A stretch of DNA of 64,000 nt from Thalassobacillus sp. CUG 92003 (GTDB lineage: Bacteria > Bacillota > Bacilli > Bacillales > Halobacillaceae). Location: NCBI RefSeq assembly GCF_013618635.1, contig NZ_JABLSJ010000003.1, positions 124,001 through 188,000 of the forward strand, given 5' to 3'. Positions within the stretch are counted from its first letter, which is position 1. Each line of letters begins with the position of its first letter. Shown here one piece after another: positions 43,985 through 51,427 of this stretch. Made by a program: the position numbers and the translations under genes. The notes beneath the pieces were generated by a model. It worked only from the letters and a program-made list of their open reading frames with translations, did not search any database and was not told the origin of the DNA.

Positions 43985-44391
43985 ATTTATCGTCGGTTCC
44001 TGCTCGTTTATCATCGGTTCCGCCTTATATATCATCGCTTCCTCACCACTTATCGACGGTCCGTCTCATTTTATCGTCGCTCCACGCATTATCGTCGGTT
44101 CTGCCTCATTTATCATCGCTTCCTCACCGCTTTTCGGCGCTCCGCCTCATTTTATCGGCACTCCGCACTTTATCGTCGGTTCCGCCTCATTTATCATCGC
44201 TTCCACACCGCTTTTCGGCGCTCCGCCTCATTTTATCGGCACTCCGCACTTTATCGTCGGTTCTGCCTCATTTATCATCGCTTCCTCACCGCTTATCGCC
44301 GGTCCGTCTCATTTTATCGTCGCTCCACGCATTATCGTCGGTTCCGCCAACTTTATCATCGGTCCGACAGAATTTATCGCCAGTTCATAGC
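43985..44391. repeat. Degenerate 20-21 bp periodic repeat array 3 with an 81-bp higher-order repeat
   Basis: About 20 tandem units of consensus TTTATCGTCGGTTCCGCCTCA on the plus strand. The first starts are 43986, 44007, 44028, 44049, 44070 and 44088. Four adjacent units form an 81-bp block that is repeated nearly exactly, and the units near 44049 and 44290 are also near-identical. It opens two overlapping forward frames of about 150 codons, but unit lengths of 18-22 bases shift the frame and there is no ribosome site, so it is probably not coding. No spacers, so not CRISPR. 43738-43984 holds nothing else I can name. Confidence 0.85.
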
Positions 44392-44399
44392 GTTGACCT

Positions 44400-44428
44400 C
44401 AAAAAACCTCGGTTAAATAACCGAGGTG
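44400..44428 (-). terminator. Terminator of the small YjcZ-type gene
   Basis: ACCTCGGTTA and TAACCGAGGT form a ten-bp stem, followed on the minus strand by TTTTTTGAGG. Confidence 0.85.
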
Positions 44429-44435
44429 GTCAAAC

Positions 44436-44525
44436 TTAATAACTAACGAACGCTGCTCCGACGATAATCAAAAGAATGAACAGCACAACAATTAAGGCAA
44501 AGTTACTGCCTCCACCGTATCCCAT
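44436..44525 (-). CDS. YjcZ-family small membrane protein (29 aa)
   Basis: The frame ATG at 44525 to TAA encodes MGYGGGSNFALIVVLFILLI followed by IVGAAFVSY. A glycine-rich N-terminus before one hydrophobic helix is the YjcZ family pattern, known from sporulating bacilli. GGAGGG lies six bases before the ATG, and a strong terminator follows the stop. Too short for routine ORF calling. Exact function unknown. Confidence 0.85.
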   Translation of the reverse strand: MGYGGGSNFALIVVLFILLIIVGAAFVSY

Positions 44526-44709
44526 ATAGTTCCCTCCTTTATATTGGATTCCCTATATCTTATATATCTGGAGGATATCCGGAAGTGTGAGCGCCCTCTT
44601 ACCAAGAAAAAAAGTTGCACCCAATTCTACCTTTTACTAGGGGAGCACCCTTTCCATTTCCTGCTTCTGACGTACCATAATGTAATATGGCTAAAGGAGG
44701 TGGAACGTT

Positions 44710-45006
44710 TTGTCAAGTTATGCTAGACAACGACAAATCAGAGATTTGGAAATTAAAGCTGAAAGCCTCCGGGCCGAATTGCGCGAATTGCGTCACATGC
44801 AAGCCCAGCAAGAAAGTCACTCACACATACAAACATTTAAAAATGAAGATAAAGTGGAGTTCAAAAATATCGGTAACCCTAAAATCACGATTGAAAACGA
44901 CCAGGACGCTTTTATCATTTTAGTTGTGCTGTTTTTAGCCTTCTCCGGGACCATTTCGCCAGCTGAGGTCCCTGCATTGAAAGCGATGCTCCAGTCACTA
45001 AGCTAA
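44710..45006 (+). CDS. Small coiled-coil membrane protein, paralogue 1 (98 aa)
   Basis: I do not recognise the family. It begins with TTG at 44710 behind a near-perfect AAAGGAGGTGG site. Residues 8-40 are a charged heptad-like helix (RQIRDLEIKAESLRAELREL). Then comes KNEDKVEFKNIGNPKITIEN, a likely beta hairpin, followed by a hydrophobic segment (AFIILVVLFLAFSG) and a short tail. The next gene has the same plan, so they are paralogues. Both are in one unit ending at 45424. The topology suggests a small membrane-associated coiled-coil protein. Confidence 0.75.
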   Translation: MSSYARQRQIRDLEIKAESLRAELRELRHMQAQQESHSHIQTFKNEDKVEFKNIGNPKITIENDQDAFIILVVLFLAFSGTISPAEVPALKAMLQSLS

Positions 45007-45065
45007 GTCTACTTATTCCCTTACGCATAGGGGGGCTGGAGGTCAGTCAAAGGAGGTGAACATCT

Positions 45066-45392
45066 ATGTCGTGTTATGATGATTATCGGAAAATCAGTGA
45101 ACTGGAGACTGAAATTCAAGAACTAAAAGATCAGCTGCAAGCATTACGTCAATGGCCACCCAAAAAAGATCAGAAGAAGGGTGTCAAAAACGAAGATAAA
45201 TTTTACGTCAAAGATATTGGAAACCCAGAAATTAAAATAAAAAATGAACAAAATATTTATGCTTTTGTAATCGTCCTGTTTCTCTTTTTGCAATTGGGCG
45301 GATTAGCTAACGGGGCTGAACCAGAGAATGGTCCGGGAGAAGTTGATGCTGAGGTATTGACGATGGTTAAAAACCTACTTGCCAATCAATAA
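45066..45392 (+). CDS. Small coiled-coil membrane protein, paralogue 2 (108 aa)
   Basis: Paralogue of the preceding gene. It starts with ATG at 45066 behind AAAGGAGGTGA. The N-terminal coiled coil (RKISELETEIQELKDQLQAL) is followed by KNEDKFYVKDIGNPEIKIKN, which matches paralogue 1 at KNEDK, IGNP and the alternating I/K strand, and by a hydrophobic segment (YAFVIVLFLFLQLGGL) and an acidic tail. The two strong ribosome sites suggest high expression. Function unknown. Confidence 0.78.
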   Translation: MSCYDDYRKISELETEIQELKDQLQALRQWPPKKDQKKGVKNEDKFYVKDIGNPEIKIKNEQNIYAFVIVLFLFLQLGGLANGAEPENGPGEVDAEVLTMVKNLLANQ

Positions 45393-45397
45393 ATAAC

Positions 45398-45431
45398 AAG
45401 GTGAGTCGACCACTGACTCACCTTTTCGCAC
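45398..45431 (+). terminator. Terminator of the paralogue pair
   Basis: AAGGTGAGTC and GACTCACCTT form a ten-bp stem followed by TTCGCACTTTTTTT. Confidence 0.85.
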
Positions 45432-45502
45432 TTTTTTTCTGATCAACCCCCTCATCTTGAGTCAACATGTCGAAACAATGTAGGGACCCCTAGAAATTTT
45501 CA

Positions 45503-45535
45503 AGAGGCGCTCTTTTTTTAGAGCGTCTCTTTTTT
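45503..45535 (+). terminator. Second, unassigned intrinsic terminator
   Basis: AGAGGCGCTCT and AGAGCGTCTCT (one G-U pair) followed by TTTTTT. No gene lies between it and the preceding terminator, only about 75 bases. Confidence 0.7.
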
Positions 45536-45623
45536 GCTTTAACGCGGTGATTATAAATGATAGAATTCCAAATGTTTTTGTCGAATAATCAACACTTCTT
45601 GCTTCTCATCTGGTATTATAGAA

Positions 45624-45702
45624 CTAGGGCAAATTTTACGAAAGTAACAGACGCAAAGACATGAACCTATGGGCTAAGCTACAGTCGCCAGGCTGCACAA
45701 GT
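45624..45702 (+). promoter_or_regulatory. c-di-GMP-I (GEMM) riboswitch
   Basis: The plus strand carries the GEMM core: GGGCAAA, a GNRA tetraloop stem TTTACGAAAGTAA, the invariant GACGCAAAG, then CCTATGGGCTAAG and GCCAGGCTGC closing the second stem. It is about 55-130 bases upstream of the CheY-like gene on the same strand. No clear terminator is visible between aptamer and gene, so control may be at translation. Confidence 0.82.
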
Positions 45703-45756
45703 ATTCGACATCATCCTTTCCCAGTTTGCCTAATTACCAGTGAAGGGGATTTTACC

Positions 45757-46116
45757 ATGAAAAAAGTAATGGTCGTTGACGATTCTCCGTTCATGCGCCA
45801 GCTGCTCACGGACCGGCTGACATCTTATGGCATCGAAGTGGTGGCCGAAGCATCAGATGGAACGAAGGTCATTCCGCAATATAAGGATTATCATCCCGAC
45901 ATCGTATTGATGGACGTCACCATGCCTGGAATGAGCGGATCCCAGGCCGTTAAAAAGCTGCTTGAACACGACCCTGCAGCCAAAGTCATTATGTGTTCAG
46001 CTTCCGGGCAAATGTACCTTGTAAAAGAAAGCATCCACATCGGCGCAAAAGATTTTGTCATCAAACCTTTTTTCGACAACCTCATATCCACTGTTCATGA
46101 AGTTGGCCAAACCTAA
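45757..46116 (+). CDS. CheY-like single receiver-domain response regulator
   Basis: A 119-residue stand-alone receiver. Acidic pocket D8-D9, phosphoacceptor D53 in VLMDVTMPGMSG, S81 (MCSASGQ) and K103 (VIKPF) are all present, so it should be phosphorylated. The ATG at 45757 has AAGGGG upstream; the longer frame passes through the riboswitch. It resembles chemotaxis CheY (MCSASGQ, GAKDFVIKPF), but no chemotaxis or kinase gene is nearby. The c-di-GMP riboswitch in its leader suggests a role in the motile/sessile choice. Confidence 0.88.
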   Translation: MKKVMVVDDSPFMRQLLTDRLTSYGIEVVAEASDGTKVIPQYKDYHPDIVLMDVTMPGMSGSQAVKKLLEHDPAAKVIMCSASGQMYLVKESIHIGAKDFVIKPFFDNLISTVHEVGQT

Positions 46117-46350
46117 CTTAACCACTGCACATACGCCCACTCCATCTTCAACTTCACCATGCTACACTACATAACTGAAATGTCGACAAATGACCAGGAT
46201 ATATGCGGCGTCTCAGACCACGGCCAGAGCCATTTCGTTTTACAGTTGCTTTCCACTCAGGCGTTTTTATCAAAAAAATAGACTTTCGCCCTTACCCATT
46301 GGACCTCTGCCTCATAGATTGAAGTAAATAACTGATGAGGTGGTGGAATT
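46117..46350. other. Intergenic region without recognised feature
   Basis: 234 bases between the CheY-like gene and the second YjcZ-type gene. No clear hairpin terminator follows the CheY-like stop. Nothing else stands out. Confidence 0.5.
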
Positions 46351-46479
46351 ATGAATAACTCTATGTATGGTGGTTATGGCGGTGGCGGCTATCACTGCTA
46401 CAGACGGGGCGGGGGCTTCGCGCTTATCGTTGTCCTGTTTATCCTTTTGATCATTGTCGGCGCAACTTTCTATTGCTAA
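46351..46479 (+). CDS. YjcZ-family small membrane protein (42 aa)
   Basis: The frame from ATG at 46351 to TAA encodes MNNSMYGGYGGGGYHCYRRG, then a hydrophobic helix FALIVVLFILLIIVGA and TFYC. It shares FALIVVLFILLIIVGA with the gene at 44436, so the two are paralogues of the YjcZ family. GAGGTGG lies about seven bases upstream. Confidence 0.87.
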   Translation: MNNSMYGGYGGGGYHCYRRGGGFALIVVLFILLIIVGATFYC

Positions 46480-46539
46480 TCCACTCTTCACCTTTGAAGC
46501 ACATATAATCCGGGGGAACGTTATTCCGTTCACTTTTTG

Positions 46540-46570
46540 AAAAAGACCAGGCGTTTGTCTGGTCTTTTTT
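46540..46570 (+). terminator. Terminator after the second YjcZ-type gene
   Basis: AAAAAGACCAG and CTGGTCTTTTT, loop GCGTTTGT, with a T-run on the plus strand. Confidence 0.85.
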
Positions 46571-46583
46571 ATGAAACGCAACA

Positions 46584-46630
46584 AAAAAGGGAAGTAACAC
46601 TGCTTCATGAACGGCGTTACTTCCCTTTTT
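46584..46630 (-). terminator. Terminator of the gas vesicle operon
   Basis: AAAAAGGGAAGTAAC and its exact reverse complement form a 15-bp stem; the minus-strand 3' arm ends in TTTTT. It could also work on the plus strand. Confidence 0.85.
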
Positions 46631-46636
46631 ACATAT

Positions 46637-47011
46637 TTACTTATCAGCGGAGATTTTTCCAAGAAAAAAGCCATCCACTTCTTCAATTTTTCCTCGCCAT
46701 ACAAAGTTTCCTTCGGATGGTATAGGGGCATCTCCACTGTATATTTGGGTATTTTTTAAATGGACGAAAGTTGCCCCACCCTGGTTTTGATCCTTGGCAG
46801 CATTGCCAGCTTCTGAGAGTTTTTCACCCACTGCTTTGGCAATATCATTTCCATTATTAAGGTCGCTGGCTATCGTTTCAAAATAGTGCTGTGCTGAAAT
46901 CGTGGTACCAGTCACTAAAGAACCGTTCACGTTTAAGGTCATGTCCAATGCGAAATCGTGCTTATTCGCTGCTTCCACAAACATGGTTAACATCTCATCA
47001 TTCGTTTCCAT
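46637..47011 (-). CDS. gvpU: Gas vesicle protein GvpU
   Basis: A 124-residue accessory protein of the GvpU family, the last gene of the operon as in B. megaterium. Visible are EMLTMFVEAANKHDFALDMTLNVNGSLVTGTTISAQHYF in the N-terminal half and FVHLKNTQIYSGD and EVDGFFLG near the end. In B. megaterium GvpU has been linked to vesicle clustering. Lies 19 bases after gvpT. Confidence 0.87.
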   Translation of the reverse strand: METNDEMLTMFVEAANKHDFALDMTLNVNGSLVTGTTISAQHYFETIASDLNNGNDIAKAVGEKLSEAGNAAKDQNQGGATFVHLKNTQIYSGDAPIPSEGNFVWRGKIEEVDGFFLGKISADK

Positions 47012-47030
47012 CGTTTGTCACCCCCGAACG

Positions 47031-47402
47031 TTAAGATTGGTTAGTATCATCGTTGGCCGTAATTTTGGTGTCAGTCTTTTCTTCTTCAGATTGCGTATTT
47101 CCTTGTTCAACAGGTAACGAGTCAACATCCGCGTTACCTTCGTGGTCACTCTTCGATTTCTTAAATTTGTTAGCAACCTTTTGAGATTTCTCACTTGTGT
47201 TGTCTTTCAACCGCTTGCTTTTGTCGACTGCTTTCTTCGATTGCTCCGATAAGTCTGATCTCATTTCCTTCCCAGCCTTGGGCGCGAATAATAGACTGGT
47301 CGTAGCTCCCACAACGCCACCTATCAATGTGCCGGTTATGACACCCTTATTGTTATTCAATACATGCTTGGATTGTTTTGCTTTGTTTTGCAAGTCTGCC
47401 AT
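47031..47402 (-). CDS. gvpT: Gas vesicle protein GvpT (YtxH-like)
   Basis: A 123-residue protein with an N-terminal YtxH-type segment: a glycine-rich hydrophobic helix GVITGTLIGGVVGATTSLLFAPKAGKEMRSDL and then a charged, lysine-rich tail. The start is ATG at 47402, with AAAGGAT seven bases before; ATG at 47411 is too close to it. Its place between gvpJ and gvpU identifies it as GvpT. An accessory role is assumed. Confidence 0.8.
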   Translation of the reverse strand: MADLQNKAKQSKHVLNNNKGVITGTLIGGVVGATTSLLFAPKAGKEMRSDLSEQSKKAVDKSKRLKDNTSEKSQKVANKFKKSKSDHEGNADVDSLPVEQGNTQSEEEKTDTKITANDDTNQS

Positions 47403-47416
47403 TTCTCTCATCCTTT

Positions 47417-47731
47417 CTATTTTATCTGGTTTCCTTCTACTAATCTCTCTAATTGTTCAATGCGATTCTGTAAATCCTGGTTTTCCTTTTCCAATTCTTG
47501 TTGATTGTCCTCAGCTGCTTTTGAACTTAGAAATGGATCTGTTTCCCACCAGTCCATACCTATTTCCTTGGCTTTATCCACTGAGGCTACAATCAATCTG
47601 ATCTTAATCGTCAATAATTCAACGTCAGCTAAACCGACCCTGATGTCACCCGCGATGACCACACCTTTATCTAGGACGGTTTCTAACACATCGACGATGC
47701 TGTTTGTTTGCGTCGGGTGTTCAATGCTCAT
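47417..47731 (-). CDS. gvpJ: Gas vesicle protein GvpJ (GvpA/J family)
   Basis: A 104-residue minor shell protein of the GvpA fold: SIVDVLETVLDKGVVIAGDIRVGLADVELLTIKIRLIVASVDKAKEIGMDWW, then a coiled-coil tail (QELEKENQDLQNRIEQLERL). GvpJ-type proteins are thought to seed vesicle nucleation. Five bases before gvpT. Confidence 0.9.
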   Translation of the reverse strand: MSIEHPTQTNSIVDVLETVLDKGVVIAGDIRVGLADVELLTIKIRLIVASVDKAKEIGMDWWETDPFLSSKAAEDNQQELEKENQDLQNRIEQLERLVEGNQIK

Positions 47732-47746
47732 AACCGCACTCCTTCC

Positions 47747-48049
47747 TTAGTTCAACAGGTTTCCAAGTGGACCAAGGTCAATGTTTAAATCATCATCTTC
47801 CAGTTCGAATATATCCTTCAATTCATCCATTTTTACTTCTAAATTCATTAAAGCAACACCCAGTTTCTCAATTTCTTCTTCTGAAAGTGTGCCACCATCC
47901 ACCCGGCGGATCGCATGACGCTCCACTAACTGCCTCAATAGCTCAATGACTGTCAATACGAGCTGGGCTAACCCCTGTTCAGCCCCCTCTGGATCTAGAT
48001 TTATCCGGCTGCTATTCGGGGTCTGTTGATTAAGATCGCTCTGTGACAT
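47747..48049 (-). CDS. gvpK: Gas vesicle protein GvpK
   Basis: A 100-residue GvpK, essential for vesicle formation in tested systems. Visible are INLDPEGAEQGLAQLVLTVIELLRQLVERHAIRRVDGGTLSEEEIEKLG, the core of the family. Overlaps gvpS by 20 bases. Confidence 0.93.
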   Translation of the reverse strand: MSQSDLNQQTPNSSRINLDPEGAEQGLAQLVLTVIELLRQLVERHAIRRVDGGTLSEEEIEKLGVALMNLEVKMDELKDIFELEDDDLNIDLGPLGNLLN

Positions 48050-48290
48050 GCTTTAATTCCTCCTTTTCAGAATCAAATTGTTCAGAGGATAATGAATGGG
48101 CAGCGTTCTCGTCGGCTTGAATCAATGTTTCAACCGCCGAAATCAGGACACGCAAGTCAAGATAGACAAGGTCGATGCCGGCTATGGAAATGAGTATATC
48201 CCCTTTTATGGCCACACCTTTATCAAGAACTGTATCTAAAATATCTATCAAGGCTATGTCTTTATTTTCATAGTTGTTTCGCTCGGACAT
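48030..48290 (-). CDS. gvpS: Gas vesicle protein GvpS (GvpA/J family)
   Basis: An 86-residue GvpA-like protein: IALIDILDTVLDKGVAIKGDILISIAGIDLVYLDLRVLISAVETL. The position between gvpL and gvpK, as in B. megaterium, supports GvpS. A minor shell or nucleation component. Confidence 0.87.
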   Translation of the reverse strand: MSERNNYENKDIALIDILDTVLDKGVAIKGDILISIAGIDLVYLDLRVLISAVETLIQADENAAHSLSSEQFDSEKEELKHVTERS

Positions 48291-48305
48291 ATGACTCGCC
48301 TCACT

Positions 48306-49106
48306 TTATGATAGATTTGCAAAATGATAGGCTGGCCACGGTCCAGTTGCTTCAATTTGCCAGCCGGATGGGCTTGACTGTTCTTTCATCTTGGTAATAG
48401 TTGCTAAAAATTGTTCAACATCTTGGGTCGCTAACAAATAAGCACTGTTCCAACACATCTCCACATCTTTGCCCGTCACTTGTTTATTCCAGGTATCCTT
48501 CACGGTGCTGTCCTCACAAAAAGCTTTCAATTCTTCATGAAAGTCAGTACAGAATGCATCTTTTTCCTTCTCTACTTCTTCGTCTGCCACCTGGTCAAGC
48601 TTTCGTTTTTCAAGATACTGTCTTCCCGGTGACATCGTTGCAATTTCATCTCTTTTAGCTTGTATGGTTAAATTGTGAGCTTCCGCTTCTTCTTTCAATT
48701 TGGCGGTATCACAATATATTTTTAGGTTCCATTCTTCTTTATCTTCAAGTCGGGCCAATAGATCCACTAGCTTCTCTTTATGCGATTCAATCATTTCGGT
48801 TAAACTGGACCGACTGGCGTAAATTGTGCAAAATTTCATAGGTACGACAGGAAGGGCTTCCCTTATCGTCAGCAACGCTTCGTGATGATGAAATGCTTTT
48901 TCCTGAACCCATTCCATCTGATTGCTTTTTTCCTTAAGCGCTTCTTCACTGTATTCTCCCCCATCAAGCGTACAAACCACCGCAGCTAGTGTTCCATACG
49001 ATAGTGTGTACACCTCGTGCGTCTGGTCCAACCCTTTAAAGGCTGGACATTCATTTTGCCCAGGGTGATTGGGGACAATCCCATATAAATAAATTAAGTC
49101 CGACAT
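48306..49106 (-). CDS. gvpL: Gas vesicle protein GvpL (GvpF/L family)
   Basis: A 266-residue GvpF/L protein. N-terminal LIYLYGIVPNHPG, then VVCTLDGGEYSEEALKEK, LPVVPMKFCTIYAS and the C-terminal GWQIEATGPWPAYHFANL, which matches the GPWPAYNF end of GvpF. Assembly chaperone/minor component that contacts GvpA. Second GvpF/L gene of the operon. Confidence 0.93.
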   Translation of the reverse strand: MSDLIYLYGIVPNHPGQNECPAFKGLDQTHEVYTLSYGTLAAVVCTLDGGEYSEEALKEKSNQMEWVQEKAFHHHEALLTIREALPVVPMKFCTIYASRSSLTEMIESHKEKLVDLLARLEDKEEWNLKIYCDTAKLKEEAEAHNLTIQAKRDEIATMSPGRQYLEKRKLDQVADEEVEKEKDAFCTDFHEELKAFCEDSTVKDTWNKQVTGKDVEMCWNSAYLLATQDVEQFLATITKMKEQSSPSGWQIEATGPWPAYHFANLS

Positions 49107-49120
49107 GACGCTTCCTCACT

Positions 49121-49375
49121 TTACTCGCGTTTGGTTAGGTCTTGCCATTGTTCCATTTCGCGTTTTTTGGCCGCTTCATACCGCGCCAGCAGCTCGCTTT
49201 CCTGCTCTTTATAAACCTCTTCTGATACTTCATCGAGTTCATACATCATTTGAAGGTGAATCAGCTTCTTTTGAATGTGTTCTAAATCATACAGTTCTTT
49301 GTCCACTTCATCTTTCACCTGTTCACCGACTTTTACAATCAAATTAATCGGGGACGTAAAAAGTTTATGGATCAT
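49121..49375 (-). CDS. gvpG: Gas vesicle protein GvpG
   Basis: An 84-residue, highly charged helical protein: LFTSPINLIVKVGEQVKDEVDKELYDLEHIQKKLIHLQMMYELDEVSEEVYKEQESELL, the usual GvpG pattern. The start overlaps the gvpF stop (ATGA). Essential accessory protein. Confidence 0.92.
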   Translation of the reverse strand: MIHKLFTSPINLIVKVGEQVKDEVDKELYDLEHIQKKLIHLQMMYELDEVSEEVYKEQESELLARYEAAKKREMEQWQDLTKRE

Positions 49376-50136
49376 GAACCTTCCTCCACTTTCAAGTGAA
49401 TGTTGATGAAATTATAAGCAGGCCATGGACCTGTGTATTTAAAATCAACTTTATCCTTCCATTGCTCATGTGCCTCATTTACTTTTTCGTCAAAAGCGTC
49501 CTCCTGATCACGGTCGATCAAGTAAGCCGCATTCAACAACATCTTCTCCCCTATCAGTTCATTTTCACGCTCCGATTCAGCCAATTTGGTCAGAGGTTCA
49601 TGAATACTGGATTTAACGTCGTGTTGAATGGATTGGAAAAATTGCTGGGCCATCTCACCTAATTCAATTCGATCAAAATAGCCGGCGTCTCGAGATTTTT
49701 GATCAACTGTTTGTTTTTTCTCTCGGACATTAGGTTGTTTATGAATTTCATTTTCCAGCCAGTCTTTCTTTCCAATCACTTTTAGCCCGACCTCAATCTT
49801 TCCCTTTATCTGAGGAAACAGCTCTTTAAATTGCGGATAAAGATTCTCAAGCAACTTGATCACATCAGCGTCGGAGTGAAAAACATTACCGAAACTGATG
49901 GGGATGACGGTATCTTCAATCTGCATCACATTTGAAATCACTTGCTGGTGGACCATTAAGTTTTCTTTGTTAGGGTGATATATTTTCATGGGCACTTCAG
50001 CCGCTACCATTGCAGCATCTTCATAATGAAGCGTGAAAATGTTTCGCTCTTCTCCTTCAAACTGGACTGTCCCGAAGTCTGTTTCTTGCTCACTCTGAAT
50101 GCCGCAAAATATATACACGCCGGTTTCTTCACTCAT
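49372..50136 (-). CDS. gvpF: Gas vesicle protein GvpF (GvpF/L family)
   Basis: A 254-residue GvpF/L protein starting at ATG 50136, which overlaps the gvpN stop by eight bases. The extended frame to 50154 adds six residues and lies in gvpN. Visible are GVYIFCGIQ, DTVIPISFGNVF, GKIEVGLKVIGKKDWL, NAAYLIDRDQEDAF and YTGPWPAYNFINI. GvpF binds GvpA during assembly. Confidence 0.93.
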   Translation of the reverse strand: MSEETGVYIFCGIQSEQETDFGTVQFEGEERNIFTLHYEDAAMVAAEVPMKIYHPNKENLMVHQQVISNVMQIEDTVIPISFGNVFHSDADVIKLLENLYPQFKELFPQIKGKIEVGLKVIGKKDWLENEIHKQPNVREKKQTVDQKSRDAGYFDRIELGEMAQQFFQSIQHDVKSSIHEPLTKLAESERENELIGEKMLLNAAYLIDRDQEDAFDEKVNEAHEQWKDKVDFKYTGPWPAYNFINIHLKVEEGS

Positions 50137-51061
50137 TCGATTCACCCCGTTCAATGTTCTTACATGCTGTAATCACCTTATTTTTAATTTTTTCACTATC
50201 CTCATTCCCGCAAGTAACGAGCGTAAACAGGGTCATATCGAGACACAGCTTTTGGAACTCCTCATCCTTGCCATCAATCGGAATTTGGGCCTGATCAGCG
50301 GTTTTGGCAATCATGATTGACGTACGCAGACTCGGGCCCCCTGCCTTACTATTTTCTGAACAAAGTTCCCGTGCTTTCCCGACGAATGATACAATCACTT
50401 CTGCTTCAGCCTGGGTTACTTCCACTTTGGAGAGGAGAATACGGACCTCAGTCTCCTGATCAATAGGATCAAGCGGCAGATTCACCATACGATCCAGCAA
50501 GGCATCCTGTGTTTGGTAAACGCCAGTGTATTCTATCGGATTGCTTGTAAATATAACCGAGAATTCAGGGTGAACGTCTATATATGAAGCTGTCCGTTTC
50601 GTCCCGTAGAGAGGCAGGATATTTTCTTGCAATATTGAGAGAAATAGGTTGTTCGTCTCCGGTTGGGAACGTGTGAATTCATCATAAATCACCGTGTAGC
50701 CATTTTTTACAGCTTCATAGAGTCTTCCTTGCTGCCAAGACTCTGTCACATTCTCTTCCAATTTCAATACCGAACGGACGTAATTATCTTTCAGTTTACG
50801 GCGATCGTAGCCGCTGAAAGCTCCTATCAGATCTTCATTCGAAAGCTCCCGGTTGCCACTCAAAAACAGAATCGGTCGCTTCAGCTGTTTTGCAACGTGA
50901 AGTGCCAGGGATGTCTTGCCTATCCCAGATCCCCCCGTGAAATGGACAGGATAACCGATCGATAAATAGCGCAAAGAACGTCTGATCAAATCTGGATAAA
51001 CCGATGAATCATAAACGTCTGTTTGTTGCTCGAGTTGATGGGTTTCTTTCAATGTAGTCAT
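50129..51061 (-). CDS. gvpN: Gas vesicle AAA+ ATPase GvpN
   Basis: A 310-residue MoxR-like AAA+ protein. Walker A HFTGGSGIGKTSLALH near residue 42; Walker B TVIYDEFTRSQPETNN; sensor 1 VIFTSNPIEYTGVYQTQDALLDRM. GvpN supports growth of vesicles to full diameter. First of the overlapping gvpN-F-G block. Confidence 0.94.
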   Translation of the reverse strand: MTTLKETHQLEQQTDVYDSSVYPDLIRRSLRYLSIGYPVHFTGGSGIGKTSLALHVAKQLKRPILFLSGNRELSNEDLIGAFSGYDRRKLKDNYVRSVLKLEENVTESWQQGRLYEAVKNGYTVIYDEFTRSQPETNNLFLSILQENILPLYGTKRTASYIDVHPEFSVIFTSNPIEYTGVYQTQDALLDRMVNLPLDPIDQETEVRILLSKVEVTQAEAEVIVSFVGKARELCSENSKAGGPSLRTSIMIAKTADQAQIPIDGKDEEFQKLCLDMTLFTLVTCGNEDSEKIKNKVITACKNIERGESNE

Positions 51062-51091
51062 ACGAAGTCCTCCAACTTGCTTCAGTCTTGC

Positions 51092-51361
51092 TTAGGACGT
51101 TTCTTCAAGATCGCTACGGTAACGAAGGTGTATTCTGGAAAAGCCAGTGATTTCCATATCCTTGTCGACATACACTTCATATAAACCGACCATTTCATCA
51201 TGTGCGTATCTTTTCATATAATCCTTTTCTTCGATGACCTCTAACGTCACGCGCCAACCTTCTTCCTCCGACTGTTTTTCTACTGAAGTGATTTTATGGG
51301 GAGGAGCTATATGCTCGTTAAAAAAGTGGGTCACATTATCCATGATTATCATAGTCTTCAA
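51092..51361 (-). CDS. gvpR: Gas vesicle protein GvpR (GvpO family)
   Basis: An 89-residue protein of the GvpO family: HFFNEHIAPPHKITSVEKQSEEEGWRVTLEVIEEKDYMKRYAHDEMVGLYEVYVDKDMEITGFSRIHLRYR. In B. megaterium the gene in this place is called gvpR. The start is TTG at 51361 after GGGAGGG (tight spacing); ATGs at 51352 or 51343 are alternatives. Confidence 0.87.
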   Translation of the reverse strand: MKTMIIMDNVTHFFNEHIAPPHKITSVEKQSEEEGWRVTLEVIEEKDYMKRYAHDEMVGLYEVYVDKDMEITGFSRIHLRYRSDLEETS

Positions 51362-51402
51362 TTTCCCTCCCTTGTTGGTGGATTTTCAATTAAAAGCAGC
51401 AA

Positions 51403-51427
51403 GAGCCAGAGCCAAACCCTCTGGCTC
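51403..51427 (-). terminator. Hairpin between gvpA and the accessory gvp genes
   Basis: GAGCCAGAG and CTCTGGCTC form a nine-bp perfect stem with a seven-base loop, followed on the minus strand by TTGCTGCTTTTAATTG. Probably a leaky terminator or RNA-stabilising stem. Confidence 0.6.

Noticed and set aside
43985-44391. CRISPR array
   Set aside because: Units are contiguous and degenerate with no unique spacers, and no cas genes are present.
43963-44439. Two overlapping forward open frames of about 150 codons with repeated LSSLPHRFSALRL and FRLIYHRF units
   Set aside because: They arise from the 20-21 bp repeat array. Unit lengths of 18-22 bases change the frame, two frames are open at once, and there is no ribosome site.
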